This document shows positions 1 through 8,001 of a stretch of DNA of 9,140 bases, one piece after another. Position numbers and translations under genes: made by a program. Origin of the DNA: Candidatus Sabulitectum sp. (GTDB lineage Bacteria > Fermentibacterota > Fermentibacteria > Fermentibacterales > Fermentibacteraceae); the NCBI GenBank assembly GCA_023145935.1, contig JAGLDB010000067.1:1-9140 (forward strand). The letters run 5' to 3'. Positions within the stretch are counted from its first letter, which is position 1. Every line of letters begins with the position of its first letter. The notes beneath the pieces were generated by a model. That model ran no database searches. It saw only the letters and a program-made list of their open reading frames with translations, and had not been told where the DNA came from.

Positions 1-2
1 CA

Positions 3-104
3 GGTTCAGATCTGGCGGGGCTTTTGGATATGAGCAAAGCAGAACACAAAAATGTGGCAATAGAGTTTACAGGAGTAGAATATGTCTGTATCTTTCACTG
101 TTAG
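3..104 (+). CDS. possible 3' end of an upstream gene (partial, unidentified)
   Basis: The frame beginning at base 3 stays open for 33 codons from the window edge to a TAG at 102-104. The peptide (GSDLAGLLDMSK... ending in VCIFHC) has a balanced, protein-like make-up. The frame starting at base 2 is also open, but it is rich in Cys and Arg and does not look coding. If real, this is the tail of a same-strand gene that ends 73 bases before the 1312-residue gene, and it could be a further member of the same cassette. It is too short to assign a family. An internal ATG at 30 is possible but has no clear ribosome binding site. The evidence is only an open frame of modest length, so chance is a real alternative. 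Confidence 0.3.
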   Translation, partial: GSDLAGLLDMSKAEHKNVAIEFTGVEYVCIFHC

Positions 105-165
105 GATCATATTGTTGCAGGACGCTGTGCAGATTATCAATTCAGATTACTGAGGTCAACTATTT

Positions 166-170
166 GGGGA
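166..170 (+). promoter_or_regulatory. ribosome binding site of the 1312-residue gene
   Basis: GGGGA lies 7 bases before the ATG at 178 and 10 bases before the second ATG at 181, so either could be the start. In-frame stops at 31, 61, 76 and 148 rule out any longer N-terminus from within the window. Confidence 0.5.
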
Positions 171-177
171 ATCACTT

Positions 178-3100
178 ATGATGTCAAAGGATAGCTTTGC
201 AAGGCTAGAGCATCGACTGATTTTACAAAGGAGTATTGCAAACAGGCAGTTTAGCAATACTGAGTATCAAAATGATTCTGAGGTTGAATGGTGTGTTTCC
301 AGATTTCTTTTTTCTCTGCTGAAGAGAGCAGAATTGAGTCCGAAACACCTGACTTTTTATAAAGCAATATCTATTTTAGAATCTAACAAAGTTCTTTGTT
401 CTCTTGAATGCTATACTGATGCAAGAACTCTTCTTAACAGTCTTGTATCGAAGAATTATGCAAGGGTAGTAATGCAGGATGTGCATTTGCCATATCTGGT
501 TAGATCATCTCTTCGCAGTGAGCCAGAAGTTGATTTAAGTATTAATAGAATTGAAAGAGTGGCTCTTAATGTTTTAGCCAGCTGCGAATACCCGGATGTC
601 TGGTATCCGACGATTCCTGAATCAGTATTTGCAGAAGTTCTTGATCAGCATCGGGAAGTATTTGATAGAACACCAGCAACCGAGTTAGTTAAGAATGACT
701 GCTGTGGTTCTTCTAGTGCGGAAGATTCGGGGAATCTATATTTGAAGCTTTCTTTAGCCTCTTCCAGCTTTGGGCAAACCTCTGTTGCGAAAGCTGCTGC
801 ACTTTTATGGGAATATCTCCTTATACAAGAACCAGAGACTGCTCCAGCTTCAGTATTGAAAGGGTGGTGTCGTTTAGTTCTTTACTCAAGGCATTCTTTT
901 AATGCACCGAGATATATGACAAAACATGGCAGGGAGAAATTCCTCGACGGTTGTTTCTACTGCGCTATTAATGACAAGGATGTTATCAATTCCCCAGTAC
1001 GGGAAATACAAAAGATTCATTTGGAGCACCGGTGGATTTATCAAATGCCTGCTAATGCTTTTCCCAGTGAAGAATTATCGCAGTGCCAGAGATTAGAATC
1101 ATGGTCCAATGTATTTAATCTTGATTTGACTTTAGGTAAACTACTTCACAATGCGGTGAGAGAACCGTTGATAAATCTACTGAGATTCATTGTTCAGTTC
1201 GAGAATCCCGTTCGGAAACAAGGGCTTGTTAGTTACAAAAGAACAGAGGAGCTTGTTAAGAAAACAGGAGAGTGCCCATATATCTCCTATTCACTTCCCT
1301 CTATGCTTTCGGAAGTGCGCCCCGAGTTATTGCCCACTCTTCTATTGAACTCAGAGACATGCAGTTTAGGAGCCAAGCTGCTTTCTGATGTGAAAATATC
1401 CACAGATATGATAAACGGCACATATTCAGACGGGAAAGAAGAGAGAGAGGAATTACTGAATCTCTGGCTTGATACAGTAAAGATAATTGAGACTTCTCTT
1501 CCTCGCTTCGACAAAAAGAACCAAGCAAACATATTCGTTGAATTGATAAGACCAATAGCACAATCAATCAATAAATTTATTCATCATAGTCAGTATAACA
1601 AGAAGTATAAGCTTGAACTGGAGAAAAGAAGGCTACAAACTACAGTTTCAATCCTATTGAATTATTTTTCACGGGGGGGTGCTACTGAATTACAGATAGT
1701 ACTTCAGAAAGTCGTAGAATTGCTGAATTCGATGGAATTAGAACGGGATCGCAATAATACCTATCAGTTTTCGCAGGAAATGCTTATTTGCTTATTGAGC
1801 TTGATAGACTGGTATGTGTGTGAATATCGAGGCAGCGGAGAAGAAAGACTAATCGAGCCTTTTAAGCAGATGTGCAAGCGAATTCTAAAGGATTACAGAT
1901 CCGAGTTTGAAAGAGATTATTACACGGATAGTGATGGTGAAGTGAAGCCTGTTGAGTGGTATGACGATGTTGAACACCTTATTTCTCTTCAATGGGCATC
2001 CTATGCCTTTCTTATGTCAGGACTGGGCTGGTTGCGCGATTTAACCAACCCAACTAACCTTAATATAGGGCACGAAGAATCAATCGGGAAGATCAAAGAC
2101 AAGGCTGCCGAATCAGCATCAAAGTACATGCTTAGAATCAGTTGGATAAACAAATCAAGATTCCTACTTAGAATTCTGCTCAAGGTGTATTCGTCGCTGA
2201 ATGGTATCTCCAGCGGGAAAAATAATGACCGAATTCCCTGGTGTGACAAGCGTGCCGATGCCAGAGAAATAGTTGAAGATGAAATAATTGGTCTTGTAAA
2301 AGGATATGATGTATCCGATTCGGATGACCACATAGAACCACTGGATGATTCGATAGAATCTGGAGCATTAGATTCACTTTCCAAAGAATTAGTCAGCGCA
2401 ATGAACTCTTTCACCGAAAGTAAGCAGAGAAGGTTTGTTGAGGCATTCATTCCCCAAACACATTCAATAGTATGTCTTTACGAGATAGGGAAATCATCAA
2501 CAAACACGGAAGCAGTGAGTAATGCTCAGAAAGCAATTGCCAATATAATTGAAACGCCTAATTGGGATAAGAATCTTATATTTCATAAACAACTTGAAAT
2601 CGCGAAATTGGCAATACTGTCGGGGGTTCCAGGAGTTGTCCCTAAATTAATGAAGAAATTGAGTCCTGTAATCGGGAACAGTGATTATGCAAAAAGCTAC
2701 TGGTTTGCTGAATTTACCAGACTGAAAATCATTGATGCCTATATCAGTGAGGACTTTACCTATTTAAGGCAATCAAGCGAAAGTATTGCTAAGCATGACG
2801 GCGACTACGAATTGGCCAAAGAGCATGCAGCAGAGATTGATCATACACACAGATTTTACTTAGGTCTTCTCAAAATTGATGAAGATCCTGAAAAGGCTAA
2901 GATAATATTCGATAAGCTGCTCAAGGAGGTTCCAAACTCTCCCTCATTGATTGTGAATTCATTTGCAGCAGAATTAAGAGCCGCAAATGATAAAGAGATT
3001 TTAGCGTCTACAAACAGATATGTGTTTTTGGATATATTAAATAAATGGGATCGTATAATTAATGATCTGTCTGCGTATCAAGCAACTCAGCTGGGTGATG

Positions 3101-4116
3101 GAATTATTTACAATCGGCTTTATGCAATGAGTAAGGCTCACTCTGATGTCCTGTTTGATCGAGCAATTCAGGAACTAAGTGATAATGTACTTTTCTCAAA
3201 GGATATCTGTTTGCTTGTTGTTTCGAATCTTGAGCGGAGAAAGAGCATAGAAGGCCTTAGTGAGTATTATTCAAGGATTGAGTATTATTACGACAGGACA
3301 GGCAAAGTACCGGGATTTGTTGATGAATGCAGATCATCTGATTCTTTTGAGACCGCTTATCTTGTTAATGGTGGGCTTCAAATAAATGACGTTGACTCAA
3401 CTATTAGTCAATACCAGATTGTATATCCTCAAATACTAGATTTGCCAGCGCCGGATCTCGTCAAGGTTATTGGTGGACTTAGGACAAATAATCTTGCTAA
3501 TTATATACTCCTTCATCATATAAGAGCTGCAAGGGAGATATTAGGAAGAAGCTCATCTCTGGAATCATCAGTACTTGAGAACAGGCTGAATGATATATTC
3601 GTTTCATTTCTCAGAATGCGTTTTTCTCATATTGGGTGGTCTGTTGGGCCTTCTCCTGGTGGAAAGAGTGAAAGCGGGAATTGCTCGGCACATGGAGGGG
3701 TTGGAGAGAGGGATTGGGTTATCAGGAGCAAGGAAGGTGATGAACTATCAATCACTGAGGCTATGAGAATAATGAATGATTCCAAGGATACCCCAAATGT
3801 AGAAGTACATATCAAAAAACTAGTTGATAAATACGATCCAATAGGACTAGATCATGCTATAGTTGTAGCATACTATAAGGGCAAGAAATTTAAAGTATTT
3901 GTCAAATGGTACATAGAATTTGTACAAAAAATAAAAACTAATAGCTGTGGGTGTGCGTTTGGCTATCATTCCATTGAAGAACATTCCAAAGGAGAACTAA
4001 AAGTATTCTCAACAAAATATAAGTGCGAATTCAGAGAAATGACCATGTACCATTTGATTCTTGACTTATCAGAAAATTCAAGAGGGTCTCATGAAGAGTT
4101 TGTGGCTCAAAAATAA
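178..4116 (+). CDS. large helical protein with C-terminal PD-(D/E)XK nuclease-like domain; putative defence effector
   Basis: This 1312-residue protein is not one I recognise by name. No signal peptide or membrane segment is visible, so it should be cytosolic. Residues 1 to about 1130 read as mostly alpha-helical with no clear enzymatic motif. An acidic stretch lies around 690-740, and a TPR-like stretch around 880-960 (for example EKAKIIFDKLLKEVPNSP). The last ~170 residues differ: a conserved-looking GWSVGP turn at about 1150, then GERDWVI (1176-1182, Asp1179), then ITEAMRI (1192-1198, Glu1194). This spacing and the strand-like surroundings match the D...ExK core of PD-(D/E)XK folds, although the usual Lys two residues after Glu is Met1196, with Arg1197 next to it. 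A following segment (VHIKKLVDKYDPIGLDH) resembles the helix-strand continuation seen in related defence proteins, and Cys1257, Cys1259 and His1264 lie close together after it. It is first of three same-strand genes, 103 bases before the PHP-SMC gene, and starts ATG-ATG after a GGGGA site. A G7 run at 1673-1679 lies in frame. The nuclease role is inferred. Confidence 0.85.
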   Translation: MMSKDSFARLEHRLILQRSIANRQFSNTEYQNDSEVEWCVSRFLFSLLKRAELSPKHLTFYKAISILESNKVLCSLECYTDARTLLNSLVSKNYARVVMQDVHLPYLVRSSLRSEPEVDLSINRIERVALNVLASCEYPDVWYPTIPESVFAEVLDQHREVFDRTPATELVKNDCCGSSSAEDSGNLYLKLSLASSSFGQTSVAKAAALLWEYLLIQEPETAPASVLKGWCRLVLYSRHSFNAPRYMTKHGREKFLDGCFYCAINDKDVINSPVREIQKIHLEHRWIYQMPANAFPSEELSQCQRLESWSNVFNLDLTLGKLLHNAVREPLINLLRFIVQFENPVRKQGLVSYKRTEELVKKTGECPYISYSLPSMLSEVRPELLPTLLLNSETCSLGAKLLSDVKISTDMINGTYSDGKEEREELLNLWLDTVKIIETSLPRFDKKNQANIFVELIRPIAQSINKFIHHSQYNKKYKLELEKRRLQTTVSILLNYFSRGGATELQIVLQKVVELLNSMELERDRNNTYQFSQEMLICLLSLIDWYVCEYRGSGEERLIEPFKQMCKRILKDYRSEFERDYYTDSDGEVKPVEWYDDVEHLISLQWASYAFLMSGLGWLRDLTNPTNLNIGHEESIGKIKDKAAESASKYMLRISWINKSRFLLRILLKVYSSLNGISSGKNNDRIPWCDKRADAREIVEDEIIGLVKGYDVSDSDDHIEPLDDSIESGALDSLSKELVSAMNSFTESKQRRFVEAFIPQTHSIVCLYEIGKSSTNTEAVSNAQKAIANIIETPNWDKNLIFHKQLEIAKLAILSGVPGVVPKLMKKLSPVIGNSDYAKSYWFAEFTRLKIIDAYISEDFTYLRQSSESIAKHDGDYELAKEHAAEIDHTHRFYLGLLKIDEDPEKAKIIFDKLLKEVPNSPSLIVNSFAAELRAANDKEILASTNRYVFLDILNKWDRIINDLSAYQATQLGDGIIYNRLYAMSKAHSDVLFDRAIQELSDNVLFSKDICLLVVSNLERRKSIEGLSEYYSRIEYYYDRTGKVPGFVDECRSSDSFETAYLVNGGLQINDVDSTISQYQIVYPQILDLPAPDLVKVIGGLRTNNLANYILLHHIRAAREILGRSSSLESSVLENRLNDIFVSFLRMRFSHIGWSVGPSPGGKSESGNCSAHGGVGERDWVIRSKEGDELSITEAMRIMNDSKDTPNVEVHIKKLVDKYDPIGLDHAIVVAYYKGKKFKVFVKWYIEFVQKIKTNSCGCAFGYHSIEEHSKGELKVFSTKYKCEFREMTMYHLILDLSENSRGSHEEFVAQK

Positions 4117-4124
4117 TGTCACTT

Positions 4125-4194
4125 TTGACGAAAAGTTCATTTATAGTTTGTACGCTTGCTAAAATTCTTTTTGGAGTTAAACATGTGCTATGAT
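4125..4194 (+). promoter_or_regulatory. candidate internal promoter(s) before the PHP-SMC gene
   Basis: The gap between the first two cassette genes holds two extended -10 style elements, TGC-TAAAAT (4157-4165) and TGC-TATGAT (4186-4194), each with the TG dinucleotide one base before the hexamer. A TTGACG close to a -35 box sits at 4125-4130, but its spacing (29 bases to the first hexamer) does not fit. The first -10 has TTCATT 18 bases upstream, and the second has no good -35. Extended -10 promoters need little -35 sequence, so separate expression of the last two genes is plausible. This is motif matching only. Confidence 0.35.
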
Positions 4195-4210
4195 ACATCA
4201 TGGCATAAGC

Positions 4211-4216
4211 GGGAGG
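4211..4216 (+). promoter_or_regulatory. ribosome binding site of the PHP-SMC gene (decides the start)
   Basis: GGGAGG lies 6 bases before ATG 4223 and only 3 before GTG 4220. The good spacing favours ATG 4223 as the start. An in-frame TGA at 4217-4219 blocks any longer form. Confidence 0.7.
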
Positions 4217-4222
4217 TGAGTG

Positions 4223-6853
4223 ATGTCAACTGGTGACAAATGTGATATTTTTCTTCATGGCAGTCGATGGCTCCGTGCCGATTTTCATCTCCACACAAGA
4301 GCTGATAAAGAATTTTCTTTCCGCGGCGAAAAGAATAGTTACTGTTCAGATTATGTGGATGCTCTTGAAACAGCAGAAATTTCTCTGGGTGTTATCACTA
4401 ATCACAATAAATTCGATGCGGAAGAGTTCAAGGCTTTGCGCAAATCTGCTCGCAAGAAAGACATTTGTTTAATTCCTGGTGTTGAATTATCGGTAAATGA
4501 GGGATATAACGGTATACATACTCTTATTGTTTTTAGCGAGGCATGGCTGGCTAAAGGCGAGGACTATATATCGCCATTTCTTACTTCGATGTTTCCCGGG
4601 AAATCTCCCAATGAATATCAGAATAAAAACGGCAGGAGTGACAAAAACATCCTGCAGGTTGTAGAGGAATTGGAGAAAACCGGGAGAGATTACTTCATGG
4701 TGTTTGCCCATGTTGAGCAGGCAAGTGGGCTTTGGAAGGAAATGTCAGGCACAAGACTCAGTGATTTCAAATTGGATAGATATGAAGCAGTCAGACAAAG
4801 AACACTTGCATTCCAGAAAGTTAGAACTCGCGACGATCGTGATAAAGTAAAGGGTTTGCTCGGGAATTGGTATCCTGCCGAGGTTGAAGGCTCAGACTGT
4901 AAATCAGTTGACCAGATCGGTCGGGGGAAACCATGCTACTTGAAGATAGGAGATTTCTCATATGGAGCGGTTAAGTACGCACTTCTGGATCATGCAAACA
5001 GAATCGCTACTGAGCCAAAAGAGCATAAACACTCATACATTATCGATGTTTCCTTTGATGGCGGAGTGCTGGACGGAGAGACAATTAACCTTTCGCCTGA
5101 ACTCAATACTTTGATAGGCATTCGCGGTAGTGGAAAATCTTCAATTCTGGAAACCATTCGCTATGCTCTTGATATTCCATTCGGGGAGAAAGCTCGTGAT
5201 ACAGATTACAAAAGACATCTTGTTGATTATGTACTGGGAAGTGATGGCAGAGTAACTCTCCGTGCGGTTGATCAACGAGGGCAGCACTATGAAATTCGAC
5301 GTATCAACAGGCAAATGTCCGATGTTTATGTTGACGGAATACGCCAGCCCGGCATTTCCATCAGAGAAACTGTTATTCACAAACCCATTTACTTCGGACA
5401 GAAGGATCTGTCCGCAACCGGTGAGGGTTTCGAGAAGGATCTTGTAGAAAAACTGGTAGGAGAAAAACTCGCAGGTGTGCGCTATGAAATTGAATGTCAA
5501 CGGCAGAAAGTAACAGATATTGTTGCCAGGTTATTGAGCTTATCAAGTATGCAGGAGAAAAAGCAGGAGTATACAGAGCAAATACAAGATGCAGAATTCA
5601 GGCTGAAATTTTATCGGGATCATGGAGTTGAGGAGAAGTTGCAGAGACAGGTAGACTTTGATGCCGATTCCAGGAAGTGCTCCAGCGTCGTTTCTTTTGT
5701 CAAATTATATCTTTCAGGTTTAGAGGATTTCATAAACCAGTTTGAGGATGACCTTCTGAATCAGCATGTTTATACCTCAGAACAGAACAAGGAATATTTC
5801 GAGATCTATTTTGCGATTATCAGCAAATTGATTGCTTCCTTTAACAGGATAAAGAAAGAACTTGCGGGCAGTAACCTAGTAGTAACTGAGTTATTGGAAA
5901 AAACCGAAGAATTTGACAAACTCAAAGACAGCTTCAAGGAAGAATTTGCTGAAATCGGAAGAAGATTGTCTGAGCAGCTCAGACAATCTGGAGCGCAATC
6001 AATTCGTCCCGATGAATTTCGCCAACTTCGCAGAACTGTGGATCATGCAAGTCAAATGCTTTCCTCTCTCGATAAACAGGAGACGGTGAAGCAGAATCTG
6101 AAGCAGGAACTAATTACTGAGATCGGTGAACTAAATGAGTTATGGCGCAGTGAGTACAGAGCAATACATACCGAACTGGAAAAGGTCAATGGGAGCCACT
6201 CCTCTCTTGAAATTAAGCCTGAATTCAGGGGAGACAAAGATTCATTTGTTGCATTCATGAAAGACATGTTCAGAGGTAGCCGTATTCGAGAATCAAAGTT
6301 TGTATCACTTGCGGAGATGTTTCCCGATTTTGGAGCAATGTACAGGGACAGTAAAAAAGTTGAAGAGGAAGTGGGGACATCAGTTCCTGTTTTCAAGGAG
6401 TATTTTGAAAATAATCTTGCTGCGTTGTTGACATGGCAGGTTCCCAACAAGTTTGTGATTGAGTATCGCGGCAAGGAACTGAAGCATCACTCCCTTGGAC
6501 AAAGGGCTTCAGCACTAATACTGTTTGTGCTGAGTCAGCAGGAGAACGATCTATTCATTATAGATCAGCCGGAAGATGATCTGGATAATCAAACAATCTA
6601 CGAGGATGTGATAAAGCTTATCCGACAGCTTAAGCCAAAAACACAATTTATATTTGCTACCCATAATGCGAACTTTCCAGTACTTGGAGATGCGGAACAA
6701 GTCATCTCATGTGCTTTTTCTGATGACACAGTTCATGTTACAGTTGGAAGCATTGACTGCCCTGCTCTTCAGAAGGAAATTGTCGATATTATGGAAGGAG
6801 GAGAGGAAGCATTCCGTCAGCGCTGGAGGAGGTATGAGATATGGAAACCGTAG
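4223..6853 (+). CDS. PHP domain-SMC/Rad50-like ATPase (TrlF-family AAA-like ATPase)
   Basis: An 876-residue cytosolic protein with two parts. Residues 14 to about 270 form a PHP domain: DFHLHT (20-25), TNHN (59-62), PGVE (86-89), His100, FAHVE (161-165) and GSDCK (223-227). PHP domains are metal-dependent phosphoesterases. The second part is an ABC-type ATPase of the SMC/Rad50 kind, split by a helical, coiled-coil-rich insert (about 410-700). Walker A is GIRGSGKSS (299-307), the Q-loop glutamine is Gln393 in YFGQKD, the signature is HSLGQR (756-761), Walker B is FIIDQPEDDLD (778-788) with likely catalytic Glu784, and the switch histidine is His814 in ATHNANFPVLGD. The ATPase motifs are all intact. 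In the PHP part, Asn60 replaces the usual Asp of TDH, and Lys227 replaces the His of SDxH. The family pairs DNA-binding ATPase heads with a nuclease-like PHP domain and is found in defence loci. ATG 4223 is preferred over GTG 4220 on ribosome-site spacing. It overlaps the next gene by 13 bases, so the two are probably co-translated. Its substrate is unknown. Confidence 0.93.
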   Translation: MSTGDKCDIFLHGSRWLRADFHLHTRADKEFSFRGEKNSYCSDYVDALETAEISLGVITNHNKFDAEEFKALRKSARKKDICLIPGVELSVNEGYNGIHTLIVFSEAWLAKGEDYISPFLTSMFPGKSPNEYQNKNGRSDKNILQVVEELEKTGRDYFMVFAHVEQASGLWKEMSGTRLSDFKLDRYEAVRQRTLAFQKVRTRDDRDKVKGLLGNWYPAEVEGSDCKSVDQIGRGKPCYLKIGDFSYGAVKYALLDHANRIATEPKEHKHSYIIDVSFDGGVLDGETINLSPELNTLIGIRGSGKSSILETIRYALDIPFGEKARDTDYKRHLVDYVLGSDGRVTLRAVDQRGQHYEIRRINRQMSDVYVDGIRQPGISIRETVIHKPIYFGQKDLSATGEGFEKDLVEKLVGEKLAGVRYEIECQRQKVTDIVARLLSLSSMQEKKQEYTEQIQDAEFRLKFYRDHGVEEKLQRQVDFDADSRKCSSVVSFVKLYLSGLEDFINQFEDDLLNQHVYTSEQNKEYFEIYFAIISKLIASFNRIKKELAGSNLVVTELLEKTEEFDKLKDSFKEEFAEIGRRLSEQLRQSGAQSIRPDEFRQLRRTVDHASQMLSSLDKQETVKQNLKQELITEIGELNELWRSEYRAIHTELEKVNGSHSSLEIKPEFRGDKDSFVAFMKDMFRGSRIRESKFVSLAEMFPDFGAMYRDSKKVEEEVGTSVPVFKEYFENNLAALLTWQVPNKFVIEYRGKELKHHSLGQRASALILFVLSQQENDLFIIDQPEDDLDNQTIYEDVIKLIRQLKPKTQFIFATHNANFPVLGDAEQVISCAFSDDTVHVTVGSIDCPALQKEIVDIMEGGEEAFRQRWRRYEIWKP
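6825..6832 (+). promoter_or_regulatory. strong ribosome binding site inside the end of the PHP-SMC gene
   Basis: GGAGGAGG sits 8 bases before ATG 6841, within the last codons of the upstream gene. It sets the start of the AlbA_2 gene and supports coupled translation of the two proteins. Confidence 0.75.
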
Positions 6854-8001
6854 AGCTTCTGGAAATAGTCAGTAGAGACGAAGACAGCAAGCATCAATTC
6901 AAAGCGAACGTAACCAATGCAATTTCCATCGCTCAGGAGATGGTTGCTTTTAGTAACTCCGGCGGCGGTGATATCTTTATTGGAGTCAGTAATGACGGAA
7001 CTTTTGCTGGTTTGGACAGAAGCGATATGGGAAGATTAACGCAATTAATCTCCAACGCATCTTCCCAACTGGTTAAGCCGCCAATTAATCCGCAAACCGA
7101 GAATATTAGAACAGATGGTGGTCTGGTTATGAGAGTAGTGGTGCTTGACGGTGTAAGCAAGCCCTATATGGACAATAACGGTGTCATCTGGATGAAAAGT
7201 GCTGGCGATAAGCGCAAGGCAACATCAAGAGAAGAGATTCAGAGACTCTATCAAAGAGCAGGACTGATACACGGTGATGAAATTCCCGTGACCGGGTTGA
7301 CCATTGCTGATCTTGAACTTGACTATTTCAGAGATTTCTTTTTGAGGAATTATGGTGAATCCCTGGAAAGCTATAACTTACCCTTGTCTACTCTGCTTAA
7401 AAACATGAATCTAATGAGGGAAGGCGTTTTCAATGTTAGTGGTGCCCTGCTATTTGCGCAGAATCCCAGTTTCAAACTGCCTGTTTTTATTGTCAAGGCA
7501 ATTGCTTTTCCGGGGAATGTAATTCATGAAAGGGAATACATTGACAATGCTGATGTTATCGGAAGGATTGCAGATGTCTTTCAGCAGAGTTTGAGCTTTG
7601 TCCTTGGGAATCTCAGGCATGTTCAGGGAGATCAGGGTATTAACTCCACCGGTGAACCGGAAATACCGAAGATTGTGTTGGAGGAACTTATTGCTAATGC
7701 ACTGATTCACAGAGATTACTTCATTTCTGCCCCGATAAGAATTTTTATATTTTCAGATCGTATAGAAATCATCAGCCCAGGGCATCTTCCGAATAATCTA
7801 ACTGTAGAAAATATAGTGATGGGGAATTCAAATATCCGCAATCCCATTCTTGCTTCATATGCGACCAAAATCCTTCCTTATCGTGGCATTGGTAGTGGTA
7901 TTATCCGGGCACTAAGGGAATACCCTTTCATAAGTTTTGCGGATGACCATGATGGGAATAAGTTTACAGTTACTATTAGTTATAATAGCAAATTCGAATA
8001 A
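6841..8001 (+). CDS. AlbA_2 (Schlafen-type) putative DNA-binding protein with C-terminal GHKL-like ATPase domain
   Basis: A 386-residue soluble protein of the group often annotated 'ATP-binding protein' or 'putative DNA-binding domain-containing protein', formerly 'RecG-like helicase' although it is not a helicase. Residues about 12-135 form the AlbA_2 domain, with a His-Gln-Phe-Lys entry (18-21) in place of the common E-F-K, then AFSNSGGGDIFIGVSNDG (36-53) and a KPY...W segment near 107-117. Residues about 270-386 form the HATPase_c_4 domain: N-box EELIANALIHRDY (281-293, Asn286), G1-like DRIEIISPG (306-314) and G2-like RGIGSG (348-353). The linker is probably helical. AlbA_2 domains bind nucleic acid and in Schlafens can cut RNA; the GHKL part should bind ATP. 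In similar proteins these parts serve as regulators or accessory defence factors. The gene begins inside the PHP-SMC gene with a strong ribosome site and ends the cassette, 162 bases before the convergent kbp stop. Length is normal for the family. Confidence 0.9.
   Translation: METVELLEIVSRDEDSKHQFKANVTNAISIAQEMVAFSNSGGGDIFIGVSNDGTFAGLDRSDMGRLTQLISNASSQLVKPPINPQTENIRTDGGLVMRVVVLDGVSKPYMDNNGVIWMKSAGDKRKATSREEIQRLYQRAGLIHGDEIPVTGLTIADLELDYFRDFFLRNYGESLESYNLPLSTLLKNMNLMREGVFNVSGALLFAQNPSFKLPVFIVKAIAFPGNVIHEREYIDNADVIGRIADVFQQSLSFVLGNLRHVQGDQGINSTGEPEIPKIVLEELIANALIHRDYFISAPIRIFIFSDRIEIISPGHLPNNLTVENIVMGNSNIRNPILASYATKILPYRGIGSGIIRALREYPFISFADDHDGNKFTVTISYNSKFE

Noticed and set aside
105..177. 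Promoter for the large gene (for example TTGCAG at 115-120)
   Set aside because: No -10 hexamer lies at an acceptable distance, so I do not report one.
1287..2450. Several antisense open frames of 65-149 codons inside the large gene
   Set aside because: They lie opposite a well supported long coding frame, have no ribosome sites that stand out and give unremarkable, Ser- and Leu-rich peptides; they are shadows.
4121..4136. Inverted repeat ACTTTT-GACG-AAAAGT as a terminator of the first gene
   Set aside because: The stem is six mostly A-T pairs and no T tract follows, so it is too weak to call a terminator.
4220..4222. GTG start for the PHP-SMC gene
   Set aside because: It is only 3 bases from the GGGAGG site and immediately followed by an ATG with proper spacing, so ATG 4223 is the better start; GTG is not excluded.
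4233..4472. Plus-strand frame overlapping the PHP domain, and other short frames inside the PHP-SMC gene
   Set aside because: The PHP and ATPase motifs fix the true frame; the others have no recognisable protein content.
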